From positions 6,418,204 through 6,482,203 of the forward strand of contig NC_045139.1 of NCBI RefSeq assembly GCF_008831285.2: 64,000 bases of DNA. Direction: 5' to 3'. The translations under genes and the position numbers were made by a program. The notes under the pieces were generated by a model. The model saw nothing but the letters and a program-made list of their open reading frames with translations, was not told where the DNA came from and searched no databases. The stretch's first letter is position 1, and each line of letters starts with the position of its first letter. This DNA is from Nymphaea colorata. Its lineage: Eukaryota; Streptophyta; Magnoliopsida; Nymphaeales; Nymphaeaceae. This document shows, in pieces, positions 36,068-52,800 of this stretch.

Positions 36068-38573
36068 CATGAATTCTGATCTCGACCGTGAAGAATGTGG
36101 CGTCTTGGGCTTCTGCTTGCCGACTACCTTCTAAACGGCTGTAGTTATTCTCTTGGAGCACTGCATCAGAATCTGTTCTACCACTTCAGATGGAAGAAGT
36201 ACCTTTCTTCGATCTCTCTGGCGGATTACACTGTTCAGAGTCTTTGAGTGTAGCTGATGCTGGAGTTGTGGGACGCCGCTATGCTGAATAGTTTCCGGAC
36301 TGCGTGGAGATGGGTTCCTGCTCAAATGCGAGAATCATCCATTCCCACACCATAACTTCTGGTTTCAATGCCAGAAGCTTCATTCTGAATAGCATAATTG
36401 ATGTTTACGCGAAGTTTGGAAGATTGCATGATGCACGTTGGTTGTTCGAAAAAAGGCTCCGCAGGGACGTAGTTGCCCATACGACGCTTATCGCAGCATA
36501 CTGGAAGCATGGGCAAGTGGGAACAGCAAGAGAATTATTCGATGGAATGCTCATCCGTGATGTTGTTTCGTACAACGCTATTATTTCGGGCCATGTTCAG
36601 AATGGGCAAGGTTATTCTGTCATACAACTCTTTCTTGAGATGGCCAGGATTGAACTCCGGCCTGATGATTTTACATTCACCAGCGTGCTTAGTGCCTCTG
36701 GTAGCGTAACAGATAGAACTCACGGATGCAGATTCATTCTCCGTTGGTTAAAGCTGGATTTGGACGAATTGTGTCTGTTGGTAATGTTCTGGTTTCGATG
36801 TACTTGACATGTGAGTTGGTGGCTTCTGCTTGTCAAGTATTTGATGAAATGCTACAGAAAGATGAATTCACTTGGATTACTGTCCTTACTGGTTATGGAA
36901 AGTCCGGCAATGTTGAGGCTTCTCGCCAACTGTTTGATGGAATGACTAAGAAGTTTCACTTGGCTTGTAATGCAATTATTGCTGGTTATGCACAATTTGG
37001 GTGTTACAGGGGAGCACTCGAATTGTTTGCTAACATGCTGGAGGAATGGATAAAGCTTGATGAATTCACATTCACGAGTATTCTTAGTGCTTTTGCCAAT
37101 TGCAGGTTCCTTCGGGAAGGTATGGAGGTTCATGGATATATACTGCGTAGGCCAACAAGATTGTCATTGCATGTCTGCAACCTTGTTTCCTTATACACAA
37201 AGTGTGCAAAATTGGATGTTGCTATATAGTTATTTAATCGAATGCCAGAAAGAGACCTTGTCTACTGGAATGCCATTGTGTGTGGTTACGTCGATTCTGG
37301 GGAGGTTGAAGTCGCATGGAAACTTTTGAAAAGATGAACGAGAGAAGTCTGCTTACTTGGACTCTGATGATCTCTGGATTTGCACAAAACGGATGTGGTG
37401 AGGAAGTTAAAGCTGTTTAACAGAAAGCAGCACGTGGGAACAAAGCCTTGTGACTTCACTTTTGCAGGTGCATTTACTGCTTGTGCGACCTTGGAGCTCT
37501 AAGGGATGGCTATCAGCTTTATTCTCAGCTGATCCAACTCGGCCTTGATTCAAGCATTTCTGCTGGTATTGCATTGGTGACCATGTATGTCAGGTGAGAA
37601 GCTTTTGATGCTGCCCACGAAGCTTTCTGCCCAATCCCACAGGCAGATTCAGTGTCTTGGAATGCAATGATTGCAGCTCTAGGGCAACATGGGTATGGGG
37701 AAGAGGCATTGAATCTCTTTGAGCAGATGTTGCATGAAGGAATTGAACCTGATCGTATCACTTTCCTCACGGTTCTCTCTGTTTGTAGCCATGCTGGTCT
37801 TGTGGAAGAGGGATGCAAATACTTCAAGTCTATGGGTAAAGATTATGGCATTAAGGCCTGGTTCAGATCACTATGCAAGTTTCATTGATATATTAGGTCG
37901 AGCAGGACGAACAGCTGAAGCTAAAGAAGTAATTTGATTCGATGCCTACCGAGCCTGATTCACGTAAGGGAATCACTTCTAGCAGAGCAGGTTACAGGAC
38001 TCGTGGCAACTTGGAGCTTGGCATTCAGGCAGCAGAGAAGCTTCTTCAGCTGAGACCGCAGCACGGTGGAACATATATGTTATTATCGAATATGTACGCT
38101 GCAGGTCGGAAATGGGGAGAAATCGCAAAGGGTGAGGTAAGTGATGAACGACAGAGGAGTGAAGAAACAACCTGGATGCAGTTTGGTTGATGTGGAAAAC
38201 CAAGTGCATGTTTTCTTGGGGGATGATACTGCTCATCCTGAGGTCAAAAAGGTCTACAGTTTTCTGGATATGTTGGGTGCAGCGATCAGGAAGTTGGGTT
38301 ATATACCTAATACAAAGTTTGTGTTGCATGATGTGAAACTCAACCAGAAAGAATAGAACCTGTCGACTCACAGTGAGAAGCTGGCCATTGGGTACGCGCT
38401 TCTGAAATTGCCTGTGGATTCTCCAGTTAGGGTCGAATCTAAGGATCTGTGGGGATTGTCATAATGCAATTAAGTTCATAACAATGGTGATCAAGCTGGA
38501 GATAATTGTGAGAGATGGAATGCGATTCCACCATTTCAGAGGTGGAGAGTGTTCTTGTGGAAATTACTGGTGA
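36068..38573 (+). pseudogene. PPR-DYW pseudogene of unit 3
   Basis: A full-length copy of the intact PPR gene (16105-18619) that no longer reads through. In-frame stops include TAG at 36289-36291, 37227-37229 and 38354-38356. Frame changes occur near 36715, 37325 and 37400, and small indels elsewhere. The ATG matching 16124 reads GTG. Stretches such as FNARSFILNSIIDVYAKFGR and DEFTFTSILSAFANCRF are still clear, and the terminal GNYW is recognisable. Decay is moderate, so loss of function is recent relative to the duplication or followed it soon after. Confidence 0.93.
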
Positions 38574-42186
<3,613 letters not shown>

Positions 42187-42230
42187 ATGGCCTCAACTTT
42201 TTTGCTTCCTTCCTCCTCTCTGTCTTTATG
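42187..42230 (+). pseudogene. Orphan BURP exon 1
   Basis: ATGGCCTCAACTTTTTTGCT up to a donor GTAAATAG, preceded by AGAAGGATCAGAG and CACAATGG as in the BURP promoters. Insertions shift the frame compared with the 39-nt exon of the real genes. A complete promoter and exon 1 for BURP3 lie 570 bp downstream. This is the start of a lost BURP copy. Confidence 0.8.
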
Positions 42231-42662
42231 GTAAATAGATTTTCTGCCCTCCTAACTTTGGTTTTTTTGAAAGAAACCATCTCTTACCACCTTAGGATTT
42301 AAACGCAAGTGTCTTCTTTATTCTTACTACTTATTGCTAGCAAAATAATTGGAAGTGGAGCCCATGCATTATTTAATTGCCAGCGCCGCCTTTGTCGGTT
42401 TCCAGATAATCAGGAAGAATGCATGCATTTAAAATTGTTGAAAGAGTATATTACAAAAGAAAACAAATCAATCATAAGAGCTCTCAAACTTATTAGTTTT
42501 GGTTTCTAATCTTTAAAGCATGCGAAAGTCTTGGCGATAAGAAACAGCAACTATTTTAAAATTTATAAAGAATAACTTAATTTTGGTTCTTATCAACTCA
42601 TAAATGGGGCAAAGCCAGATTACATTTTTTTTTTTAATGCCCGAAAACTCAAGTTCTGACTC

Positions 42663-42669
42663 TATAAAT
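42663..42669 (+). promoter_or_regulatory. TATA box of BURP3
   Basis: TATAAAT, 97 bp before the BURP3 ATG, followed by the GAGAAGGATCAGAGGA block shared with the other BURP leaders. Confidence 0.6.
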
Positions 42670-42759
42670 CGAGTCACTGATCCTTGGAGAAGGATCAGAG
42701 GAACATACTCCTCTCTCATCCACTACTGTCAAGTATCCCTCCAATCTCCATCTACCACA

Positions 42760-44880
42760 ATGGCCGCGACTTTTTTCTTCCTCCTCTCTGTCTTACTGGT
42801 AATGCGATCTCCTGTGTGCCATCTTTTGGTCTTCCAAAGTAATCATCTCTGTTTCTTGGCATAATGTGCTAGCCTTGTTCCCCCACTCAGCTTTTAGTTG
42901 GTTGAGAGAGAGAGCTTGAGTATGCGTAGGTGTTTGGTTTCGTGTGTTTGAATTTGTTGTCACAATTATATCAGAGGGAGAGAGAGAGAGAGACCTGAGA
43001 TCCATGGATTTATAAGGTTCTGAGGATTGCATTTTTGTTTGCTTAAGTTTTTTTTCAAGTGAAGCACCAGAGCTCTTAATATGATAAAAATTAAGGACCT
43101 GATCGATGGGATCTAGGATTTCAAGCTATCATGATTTCGGATCTGAAGCTAGCAAACAAACGCCATCTAAGTGTGGCATCCGGCGTCCCCCTGAGCACAA
43201 GATGAAAGCGATCTTGTCACCCCCAATAATTTTGCCTGCTCAAGGCGACGCTCTGTTTCTGGTGTCTTCTCTCTTGATCATGAAAACCATTGAAAGAAAT
43301 AAACTGAAGAGTTGTTCATTGAAGTTGCGTATAAATATTGCACTGCTAATCCACACCGGATGGGGCTTGTTTGGCCGAACTGCCCGTCGGCAAACCCAAA
43401 TATTTCTGATCGCTTTACCCTGCCTGTAATTTGCAGCTTTTGGGTGCGGCCAGCAGCAGCAAGGAGACGATCAGTCCAGTGAGCTACTGGAATAAATTGC
43501 TGCCCAAAACTCCCATCCCCAAGTCTCTCCATGCCTTCTTGCCTGCAGGTAATTCTAATGAAAACAAGTGCTTGTACTACTTGCTACTCATTTTCAAGAT
43601 GTTTAAGCTGAAAGAGATCAAGAGTTCAATTGTGAAGGTGCATCACTTGGCTCCTGGAAGCTGGCCAAGCTTGCCTTTTAAGAGAGAAAACAGGAAAACT
43701 GATTATATTGAATACTTGGAATTTCTATCATGTAATTAAACAAAGATTGAGGACGCGTAACTTATCCAATAACCTATATATGATGAATGACTAGCCATGT
43801 GGCCTACATAAAAGATCGAGGACCGGAACAGAGAAGTCGTGAACTTTGGTTTAGTTTCATACGTATTTTATAGGTAAAATTGGAATTGAACCAAGGTCAT
43901 GATTCATCGGCGCCCTCAACAAATCCAAGGTCGTTCCTTCGGTTTTTTGAAATGGTCCATCGTGAATATATATGATAGATATATACTTTTCAGCTTCGCA
44001 TTCGCGTTTATATGTAACAATTGTTCGTTTGAATTCGTTCATACTTTGCGGATGGATTTCTCGTTCAGGCTCCACGGATCCTTCCCAAAGCAAGTATGCT
44101 AGCAGTGTGCCGTTCGACCGTTGCTCTTGGCAAGAGTATAAACATGGAGCAACACTAGATGAGGTGATTCAGGGAGGGCATGGGCTCAGGTTCCTCTTCT
44201 TGGAACAGAACCTGAAGCCAGGAAGCAAGACTAAGAAGCTGGACTTCGAGAAGAAGATCCGGTGGCCAACCCTGATACCTCGCAAAGAAGCAGAGGCCTT
44301 TCCTTTCTCAACTTCCAAGCTCGGAGACATCCTCAAACAGTTCAAGATTGATCCCAACTCGGCCACCGCATCGAAGCTGAGGCAAACGCTCAAGGACTGT
44401 GAGAGGGAACCCGATGAAGGCGAGACCAGCTTCTGCGCTACATCCTTGGAATCCTTGGCCGACTTTGCTGTGTCCCAGCTCAAGACAGATGATATTCAGT
44501 TGCTAACCTACTCATTCGTGAACAAGGAAGAAAAAGATCCAAAGAGCAGGGTGTACACGGTTCAGCATGGTGTGGTTGAATTGGCCTCACGTCGAGCAGT
44601 GGCGTGCCACATTGAGTCGTATCCTTATGCAGTGTTCTACTGCCACACGACTGTCAACACCAAAACTTACATTGTTCCACTGATTGCAGAGGAAGATGGA
44701 ACCAGATTGAGTGCGGGGGCTGTGTGCCACATTGACACTACTTCATGGAACCCAAAACATGCCACTATGCTGGCACTAGGAATCAAGCCAGGAACTCCTG
44801 TTTGCCACTTCCTTTCTCATGGTCACTTTATGTTTGTTCCCAACTCTGCTTCTGAAGAAATCCCCATGCAGATGGCATAA
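42760..44880 (+). CDS. BURP-domain protein 3
   Basis: Exons 42760-42798, 43437-43548 and 44069-44880 give 320 aa. Signal peptide MAATFFFLLSVLL, conserved segment YWNKLLPKTPIP, and BURP domain from FLFLEQNLKPGSK with four CH pairs. It is the most diverged of the four: exon 2 has one extra codon, exon 3 lacks the KEQETA stretch before the conserved Trp-Pro, and the end is SASEEIPMQMA, where the ancestral stop (TAA in BURP4) reads GAA. Intron 1 contains two GA tracts and a block also found orphaned at 32870-33620. Expected secreted. Sequence divergence suggests an older split from BURP1/2/4. Confidence 0.92.
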
Positions 44881-47800
44881 TCCCTCTTCACCCTGCTTTC
44901 TTAGAATCTACTATGTACGTGGTCTAAACCTTTAGCAACACCTAGCCTGTATGTGTATATAGGCAACGATGGTGAGTTATATGGGTTGTACAACTGCATC
45001 TTTTCCTGTTTTATGTGAGTATATTATCCATCTAAGATGTTCAGGAATGATTGGAAACATGGGTGAACTTACGATTACTCCCTTCAACTGAAGAATAATA
45101 TCTGTCACCATTTGCGATTGACATGAATAGCAGCATCCACTATAATTAATCAAACTGATGATCAGGCTTTGCTCAGACCTTCACCCACCAGCCTAACCAA
45201 AACAAGACTTCCTTGTTAGATTGGTGTTAATCTTTTCTTCTTCTTTTTCCATATGAAGGCGTTTGTCTGAAGTTAGTGTCATCCCTTTTTTTCCTTCTTT
45301 TCGAATTTCCTCTTCTCCCAAGCATGTGAAGTACAATTTCAACTTTCATTTTTCTTTGAAAAGTCAGACTTTTCCTGAGTAAGTTTGATCGGGAATCAAG
45401 ACATGATTTGGCATTTGAAAATGCCAACTTCTTTGTTCTTAAGAGTGCAGGTTCCTTGAATACACGTCCAAACACAGCTTAACAGCAAAGGTCATGCTAC
45501 TTTATCTCTTCTAGTTTTCCTTCATAATCACATACTAGCTATATAATGTGCTTTATTGCTTCTTTATTAGACTAAAAATGAGGTAAGCAATGTCCCACAT
45601 ACGTGTCATATCAGCTCCCCCAAGCAGACTTGATAGCAATTTCAAACTCAGCCTAACAGCGATGCATTGCTAACTTTCAGTCTTTTGGCAACAATTTTAT
45701 GTTATATAATTGGCAGCAGGCCATGTATGTTATTTAATAGCAGAGGATCTTCTTATCATTTCGATTTCATATTCGTTGTTCCCACTATAAGAACTTGAAC
45801 CCAAACTACAAGTAAATGAAACGGCAACCGACTTCGTCTGTAAAAGTCACAAGTATAGGAAGGCATCACGTCATTTGGTGCTCTGGATATCTTTGATTAT
45901 TGAAGCGTCGCTTCATTGTCTACGTAGTCTTGAAGATGGTTAATGAATTATAGGTCGTGGCAAATTTCCAATATTAAAAAAAAAAAAAAAAAAACTTTAA
46001 AAACGCCCACCTGGATGCCCCACATTTTTGTTGAGGTTTGCAAGGAAAACTTAAGTGGAGGCTTCGTACTTCAAGGCTTAAATGAATTGTTGAACTTAGG
46101 TGGATCAAGGTCTAATTATATAAGACTGCTCCAAAAAACCCGGTCGCTACTGCATGGACAATAGAAAATTTTTTAACTATATGATTAGTGCTCTATAGAA
46201 AAAAACTAACTCTGCAAAATAAGTAAAAAAAAAAAAAAGGTTCGGTTTAGGTGCAGAGCTAAAATTTTTTTGTCAATGGGTACTAGTAATAAATTTTAAA
46301 ATTATCAACATGTAAATGAAAAAAATACGGAAAAATATATTTTTTTGTGTTTCCATGAGAGAAAATACCTACACATTGCTCACACCTGTCTCTATCCTTA
46401 GTCCGGGCTCACCTGGAACTCAGAATACATGTTTTAAGTTACTCCTCCAATAATTCGCATCAAGTTTCTCCAAACACTCCACATATTTTAAAACAAAAAA
46501 GAAATGATCATTTAAAAACATTTTTACTGCTATAATAATTATCTCACTAGAACAGTTTTAGAGGAAGAGCCCTTTCACCAGAGCAGTTGAGAAGATTTAA
46601 TATATAGCTACCAGACTTTTATTTGTTACATTTAATATGAATCACCTAGGTTGTAAATTTCCAGGTAGAATAAAGTTTTAAATATATGAATCAGACTCTT
46701 TGACTTTTATATTTTAAACCAAAAATCATTAGAAGAATAGTATCGAAAATATTACATATGCAATATCGTAAAAAATAAAACTGATAACGAGTTAACATAA
46801 TGTATAACATGTGAAAGTTTCCAAAATATTGACATGTAAATGCTTTTTTCAAAGATGATAAGGGCCAAGGTTGAAATTTTTCAACGATTTTCGAAAACGT
46901 GGGGAAAAAGAAAAGGGAAATAATCATTTAGATTAATCCCTTTATTAATTCACCTCTAAGTCTTTCCAAACACTCTACATATTTGAAAAGGGAAATGATC
47001 ATTTTAAACATTTTTAAATACCATAATAATTGTTTCACTACAACAGCTTTTGATGAAGGAGCCTTTCACCAGAGCGCGGTAGAGAAAATTGCACTTAAGC
47101 AGCCAAAGGAAAAATGACTCTTAATAGAGGAAATCTACCGTCAGTAATAATACTATGATTATTTTTACTGACGTTTCTCAACCATCATAAATCTTTTTTT
47201 TTTTTTTGTAGTGGTTGTTCACTTTAAGGGACCCAAATGCCCTTCATCGGAGGAGAGAGAAAAGAGAGGAAAGAAATGAGTGTCTTTAAACTAAACTCCT
47301 TGCCTCTTTCAGAGGGGCAACAGAAATTGTGGAATTCTAAAACTTAAATTCAAATTTTTAATGACATAAAAATTGTGTTTATCAAACAAGAATTTGATTT
47401 CAACCTATAGGATGGAATTATGATTCCAGAATTTTAATTTTTTTATCTTTTTTTTTTAAATTGTGAAGGGTTTTATGAATTTTAGAATTTTAAATCATAC
47501 TCTATCAAATGTACTCATCATTTCCAATTCTAGAATCAAAATTGCAAACCATCAAACATAAATGAAAACTAGAACCAGAATTTTCCTTTCAATTTCAATT
47601 TAAGGTGAAATTTTGCTTCTAAGCTTTTAACTCTAGATTAAAAATTCAAGGTCATCAAACACCTTTTTAAGGATCATTTCAAACTCTTTGACTTCTATAT
47701 TTTTAACTTAATTTTTCATATATATATATATAACTCCTAATATGCGTATGTGTGAGAGAGACCTTATTTGCAACCCAAAGTTTGGTACCTACCGGTGCCC

Positions 47801-47979
47801 ACCAAACTTTTAAGGTGTGGATTTGTTTTTGTCGCGGGCGGGTGGGCGGGACCTTATTTTCCACCCGAAGTTTGGGTAAGAGCTAAAGTGGATGAGACAA
47901 AAGGTTGCGTCCTCCCCCTACTCATGTCTTCGGAATGAGGAGGAATTATCATCTCAAGCTGAGCTAGTAAGTTATATAT
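44881..47979. other. Unit 3 tail and AT-rich intergenic region
   Basis: BURP3 3' UTR, then AT-rich sequence. A block around CTTTCACCAGAGC occurs twice (about 46500-46600 and 46985-47085). 47330-47690 is a foldback-like AT-rich block that returns at 62350-62600 and 63750-64000. 47790-47960 (GGTACCTACCGG, AAAGTTTGGGTAAGAG) returns at 62670-62930 and partly at 57780-57860. No gene seen. Confidence 0.6.
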
Positions 47980-48295
47980 CTGATATGTTGGGTGCAGCGA
48001 TCAGGAAGTTGGGTTATTATATACCTGATATAAAGTTTGTGTTGCATGATGTGAAACTCAACGAGAAAGGATAGAGCCTGTCGACTCACAGTGAGAAGCT
48101 GGCCATTGGGTAAGCGCTTCTGAAATTGCCTGTGGATTCTCCAGTTAGGGCCTTGAAGAATCTAAGGATCTGTGGGGATTGCACAATGCAATTAAGTTCA
48201 TAACAATGGTGGTCAAGCGGGAGATCATTGCTAGAGATGGAACGTGATCCCACCATTTCAGAGGTGGCGAGTGTTCTTGTGGAAATTACTGGTGA
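47980..48295 (+). pseudogene. PPR-DYW 3' remnant of unit 4
   Basis: Begins abruptly with GATATGTTGGGTGCAGCGAT, matching 18308 of the intact gene, and runs to the terminal TGA. Only the end of the E+ region and the DYW domain remain, with a stop and small indels (GGATAG where the intact gene continues). The frame at 47892-48074 joins unrelated upstream sequence to this remnant and is not a gene. Confidence 0.9.
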
Positions 48296-49414
48296 CTCAG
48301 TAGTGGCATCAGGAGCATCGTAGTCCTCTCGGATGCAGAAATGTTTGCTATGGCAACAATGAATCTATTAGCATCAAGCAGGCACCTCTAAATATGATTT
48401 ACCTTGCAAAAATTAATGACCATCGTTGAGAAGAACTAACAATGTTGCTTTATCCTGTTAACACGTAACTTCCTCAAGAAATAGAAATGAGATTTCTGAG
48501 TAAATGGTTCCCTCGTTAGTGGAGCTTACTGAGAGTCTGATTGTAGTGCTGCTTTATTCACAACGTTCCGCAGATAAACGAACAGACATCAGCTTGAGAG
48601 GAGATTTTGGTCATCCAACATGTTTCTGCTGATGGCAACCACAGAATTTTGCTAAATTCTATTACAACAAAGGTCCTACTTGAGAGAGTGATTCCTCCTG
48701 TCTTATTGATGATTGTCTAGCAAACACTTTAAAGAAATTTGGTGAAAGAATCGAATTGGCAGAGAACTTCAGCAATCTGCGCATGGGCCAACTAGAATCT
48801 TGTTACTTTCATCCTTTTTGGGTTACGTTTGCTATAGGGTCCCTATATTGCCTGGCTATTATTGCTATAACCAAACTTTGCAGTATCCAAATATTAAATT
48901 CAAGAGCAGCAGCAACTCCCTAAGCAGTTTATTTATTAAACGAAAAAAAAAAAAAAGACATGCTAACAGAACAAAAGTTTCTTCACATGTAAATAACAAA
49001 ATCTATAATTCTAGTTTTACTGAGACTGGAATACGGCTTCTATGGGAATAAGCTATAGGAAAAGGGTTATCTTCTTCATGAAGATCTCCTCAGATGCTCA
49101 TTTGCCCTAAACTACTGATATACCTATCCCTATGATGCGACTTGTGGCCGTGCAACGTGCATCCATTCAGCTGATTTGTCAATGAACCAGCAAAAAAAAT
49201 TATTATATGCACATATTTCTAGAAAACAGAAAATATAAGAAAATTCAAAGACAATTAAAAAAATTAACAATATTTGAAAAATATGTAACTAAAATGGATC
49301 AAATCCGTTCTGGGCATTGTATCACCTTTGCTGTACCAGATCCGGTTTTGAAGCCGACTTGCTAGGTATTTAGATTCACTGGCTAGAGCCGTGCATACAT
49401 GTCGAACAAACAAC
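48296..49414. other. Unit 4 spacer before the Copia insertion
   Basis: 3' flank of the PPR remnant, matching 38574-39745 of unit 3 closely. Ends with ACAAC, the left copy of the Copia target duplication. No gene seen. Confidence 0.7.
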
Positions 49415-49890
49415 TGTTGGGATTTCTCCCCATAACGCATATACAAAACCAAAGCGCATATGCCCTAAACAAGATCATGCTCATGCTAAATCATTGAATC
49501 AAACATAACCTTAAACTTAAAGCGAAAGCGTACCTGAATCCATCTGATCTGATGCACGGGAAGATCGCAGCAGGGTCTTCCAGGGTACGTGCGGCGCGCT
49601 TGAGGTCTCTCTCAGATGGAGAAGAGGAAAACCCTAGAAACCAATGTTTCAGGCAACCCTTGCACGACCCCAGGGACCACTACCATTTTATAATGAGGAC
49701 AATTACGGATTCAACCCATCAAAGAGTCCGTAATTGCGTACTGGTATCTATACATTTCAAAATTACCCCATACCATCTAAAATGACGTAATATCCCAAAA
49801 TGCAATCACTTAAGCGGATATTTACGCTAAGACAGCCATAATGTCTGAAATACCTCATAGACATATGCAGAACCACCAAATGATCTTACA
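49415..49890 (-). repeat. 3' LTR of the unit 4 Copia element
   Basis: 476 bp. On + it reads TGTTGGGATTTCTCCCC to GATCTTACA. A purine tract of the minus strand abuts its inner edge (ATCTCCCACTT on +). Confidence 0.93.
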
Positions 49891-52800
49891 ATCTCCCACT
49901 TGGGCCAAATATGTCTTAATACATTCAGACATTATACAAAACCTTAAGAGCTCATAACTGTTATCTTATTAAACGTCATTTCACCAATCTCGTCCATGAT
50001 CATATCAACACAAAACCAAAGCGGCTTTCGCTATATCAAAAGTTAGTTAAACCTTCAATGATCACAAATGTTAACATAACCAATGACATAGATCTGATAT
50101 GGATGTATAGCATGAGAATTACATGCGATGTGATTACAACATGTCTATTCTCAACTGGTCCAACTTTAAAACTTTATGGAGATCAAAACATAGACACAGA
50201 ATGGAACCAAAGAACTTTAAACTTTATTTTGCAGAAAACTGAATATGTGTCCATACATTAGAGCAAACAAAATACAAACTCCCACTAAACCAGCACATCA
50301 TCCAATGATAACACCCTGATACGAACAACATGTTCGTGAAAGACCTTATGTGTTAAACCCTTGGCAAGCGGATCCGCAAATCATAGAGTTTGTCTCAATA
50401 TGCTCTAAAGACACCTGACCATTCTGTATCATCTCTTTAACAGCCCAAAACTTAATGTCGATGTGCTTCGACTTTGACAAACTGGGGCTGTTATAAGAGT
50501 ACATGACTGCTGAATTATTGTCACGCAACAACCTTAGTGGTCTTTTTATACCATACATAATGTGCAGCCTCATGACAAAATTCCACAATCACAAAACCTG
50601 ATTGAATGTCATTATCTTGGCACCCAGCAAAGTCAGAATCTAAATACCCAATGATCTCCCACTGGTCTGACTTCCTGTATGTGAGCATAAAATCTTATGT
50701 TCTTTTAAGTACATCAAAACTCTTTTGGCTGCTTTCCAATGACCCATACCAGGATCATTTAAGTATCTGCCTAACATTTCAATGATAAATGCAATATCCA
50801 AACGAGTACAAACCTGAACATAAATAAGGTTTCCCACAACAGACGAATAGGGAATCCTTTCAATTTCCTTAGATTCGATTTCACTTTTAGGGCACTGTTT
50901 GAGACTAAACTTGTCTCTATTAGCAACTGGAGTATCTTCTGGTTTACAATCTTTCATGTCAAATCACTGAAGCACCTTATCAATGTAGTCCATTTTGTGA
51001 TAATCCAAGAATACCCCGAGAATGATCTCGAAATATTTGGATCCCCAATACAAAAGATGCACAACCAAGATCCTTCATGTCAAATTGTGTTGACAAAAAT
51101 TCTTAGTTTCATGCAATATGCCCACATCATTACTATTCAGCAATATATCATTGACATATAAAACCAAAAAGATAAATTTGCCCCACTGAAGTTTTGATAT
51201 ACACATTCATCAACCATATTAGTTTCGAAACCAAATGAAACTATAACTTGATGAAACTTGTAATACCACTGACGAAAAGCTTGCTTTAGCCCATAGATGG
51301 ATTTCTTGAGTTTGCAGACCATTTTCTTTGCATCACCTAAAGCAAAGTTTTCTGGTTGCACGATATATACCGTTTCATCAATGTCTCCATTTAGAAACGT
51401 TTTCTTAACATCCATATGATGCAGCTCTAAGTCAAAATGAGCCACAAGTGTCATTATGGTCCTGAAAGAGTCTTTCGACGAAACTTGAGAGAAAGTCTCT
51501 GTATAATCAATGTCTTCCTTTTGAGTAAAGCCCTTAGCGACAAGATGTACCTTATACCTTTCGATGTTACCTAATGAATCCCTCTTGGTTTTAAATATCC
51601 ATTTACAACCAATGAGTTTCACACCTTCAGGCAAGGGAACAACTTCCCGTACGTCATTATCCATCATGGACTTTATTTTCTCATTCATGGCATCCATCAA
51701 CTCAAGAGATTTAGAACTCTTTATTGCTTACTGGAGGTTGACAGGATCATCTCCATTAAGCCCATATCAACATCATGTTCTTGGAGATAGACAAAATAAT
51801 TTAAAATTGTATTTCTCCTCTTTCTAGTGGATCTCCTCAGTGACATCTGTACTTGATTTTCTTGAGGTTGTTGAGTTTGTTCTTCAGTATGGAGATCGAC
51901 ATCATTGTCTTCTTCTGAATAGAGTGGACTAAGGTCCCTCTTCAAAGGCAATGATTCTAACCTGATCACCTCCCCAAACTCAATATCCTCAAAGAAATGG
52001 GCATTTCCCTTTTCAAAGAAAGACTTACTGAATGGATTATAAAACTTATAATCCCTTAATGTTTGTTCATTTTCTCTTTATACATTCAATGCAAACATTA
52101 AAGTCTGCAAAATCAAGGGACTCAAGAATTCCTTTTGACATAAGGCTTTATATTCTCTTTTCAGAGATATGTCCTAAGTGCCAATGCCACAACATAATAG
52201 AATTCCAATTTGCTAATTTTACTTTTAGTACCACCATGCAAGATTTCATTATATGAAGCAACCATATCAAGCAAATAAAGGTTATCGCTACTAGACAAAG
52301 AATTAGTGACAATCAAATTTGAGTACAGAAACAACTTAAATTTACTTCCTCCAAATGAACAATAATAACCAAACTTGTTCAATGAGGAAATAAGAACCAA
52401 ATTCCATCTAAAAGATGGTACCACATAAGTTTCTGTCAAATTCAAATAGCAATCAGTTTTTAACAATAACCAAAAATCTGCTATGGCTTCAACCTTCGCC
52501 TTCTTGCCATCGCCCACATAGATGAATCTTTCAGCATCATTTGGCGTTCGACAATTTAGGTAGCCTTGCATAGACACTATGTGAGTAGTAACACTGAATC
52601 TACCCACGAAATGTTTCTGGGTACTAAAGTTAAATTAACTTCAAAACAAACCAAAGTGAGAAGTGTACCCTCCATTTCACGCCATGCGTGATACTCAGTA
52701 CAATCCTCCTTCATATGACCTTCACCCTTGCAAAAGAAGCAGCCTGATAGGTCTTCCTTATGCTTCTTCTGTTTCTTAATGGATGATTGGTCAACTGCAA

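Noticed and set aside
36473-38356. Several separate small genes across the unit 3 PPR copy
   Set aside because: They are frame pieces of one PPR pseudogene that aligns end to end with the intact gene.
47034-47218. CACTA-type DNA transposon (CACTACAACAG at the left, TTTTTGTAGTG at the right)
   Set aside because: The ends look suggestive, but there is no matching 3-bp target duplication, the left end belongs to a block repeated at 46548 without the CACTA form, and the length is only 185 bp.
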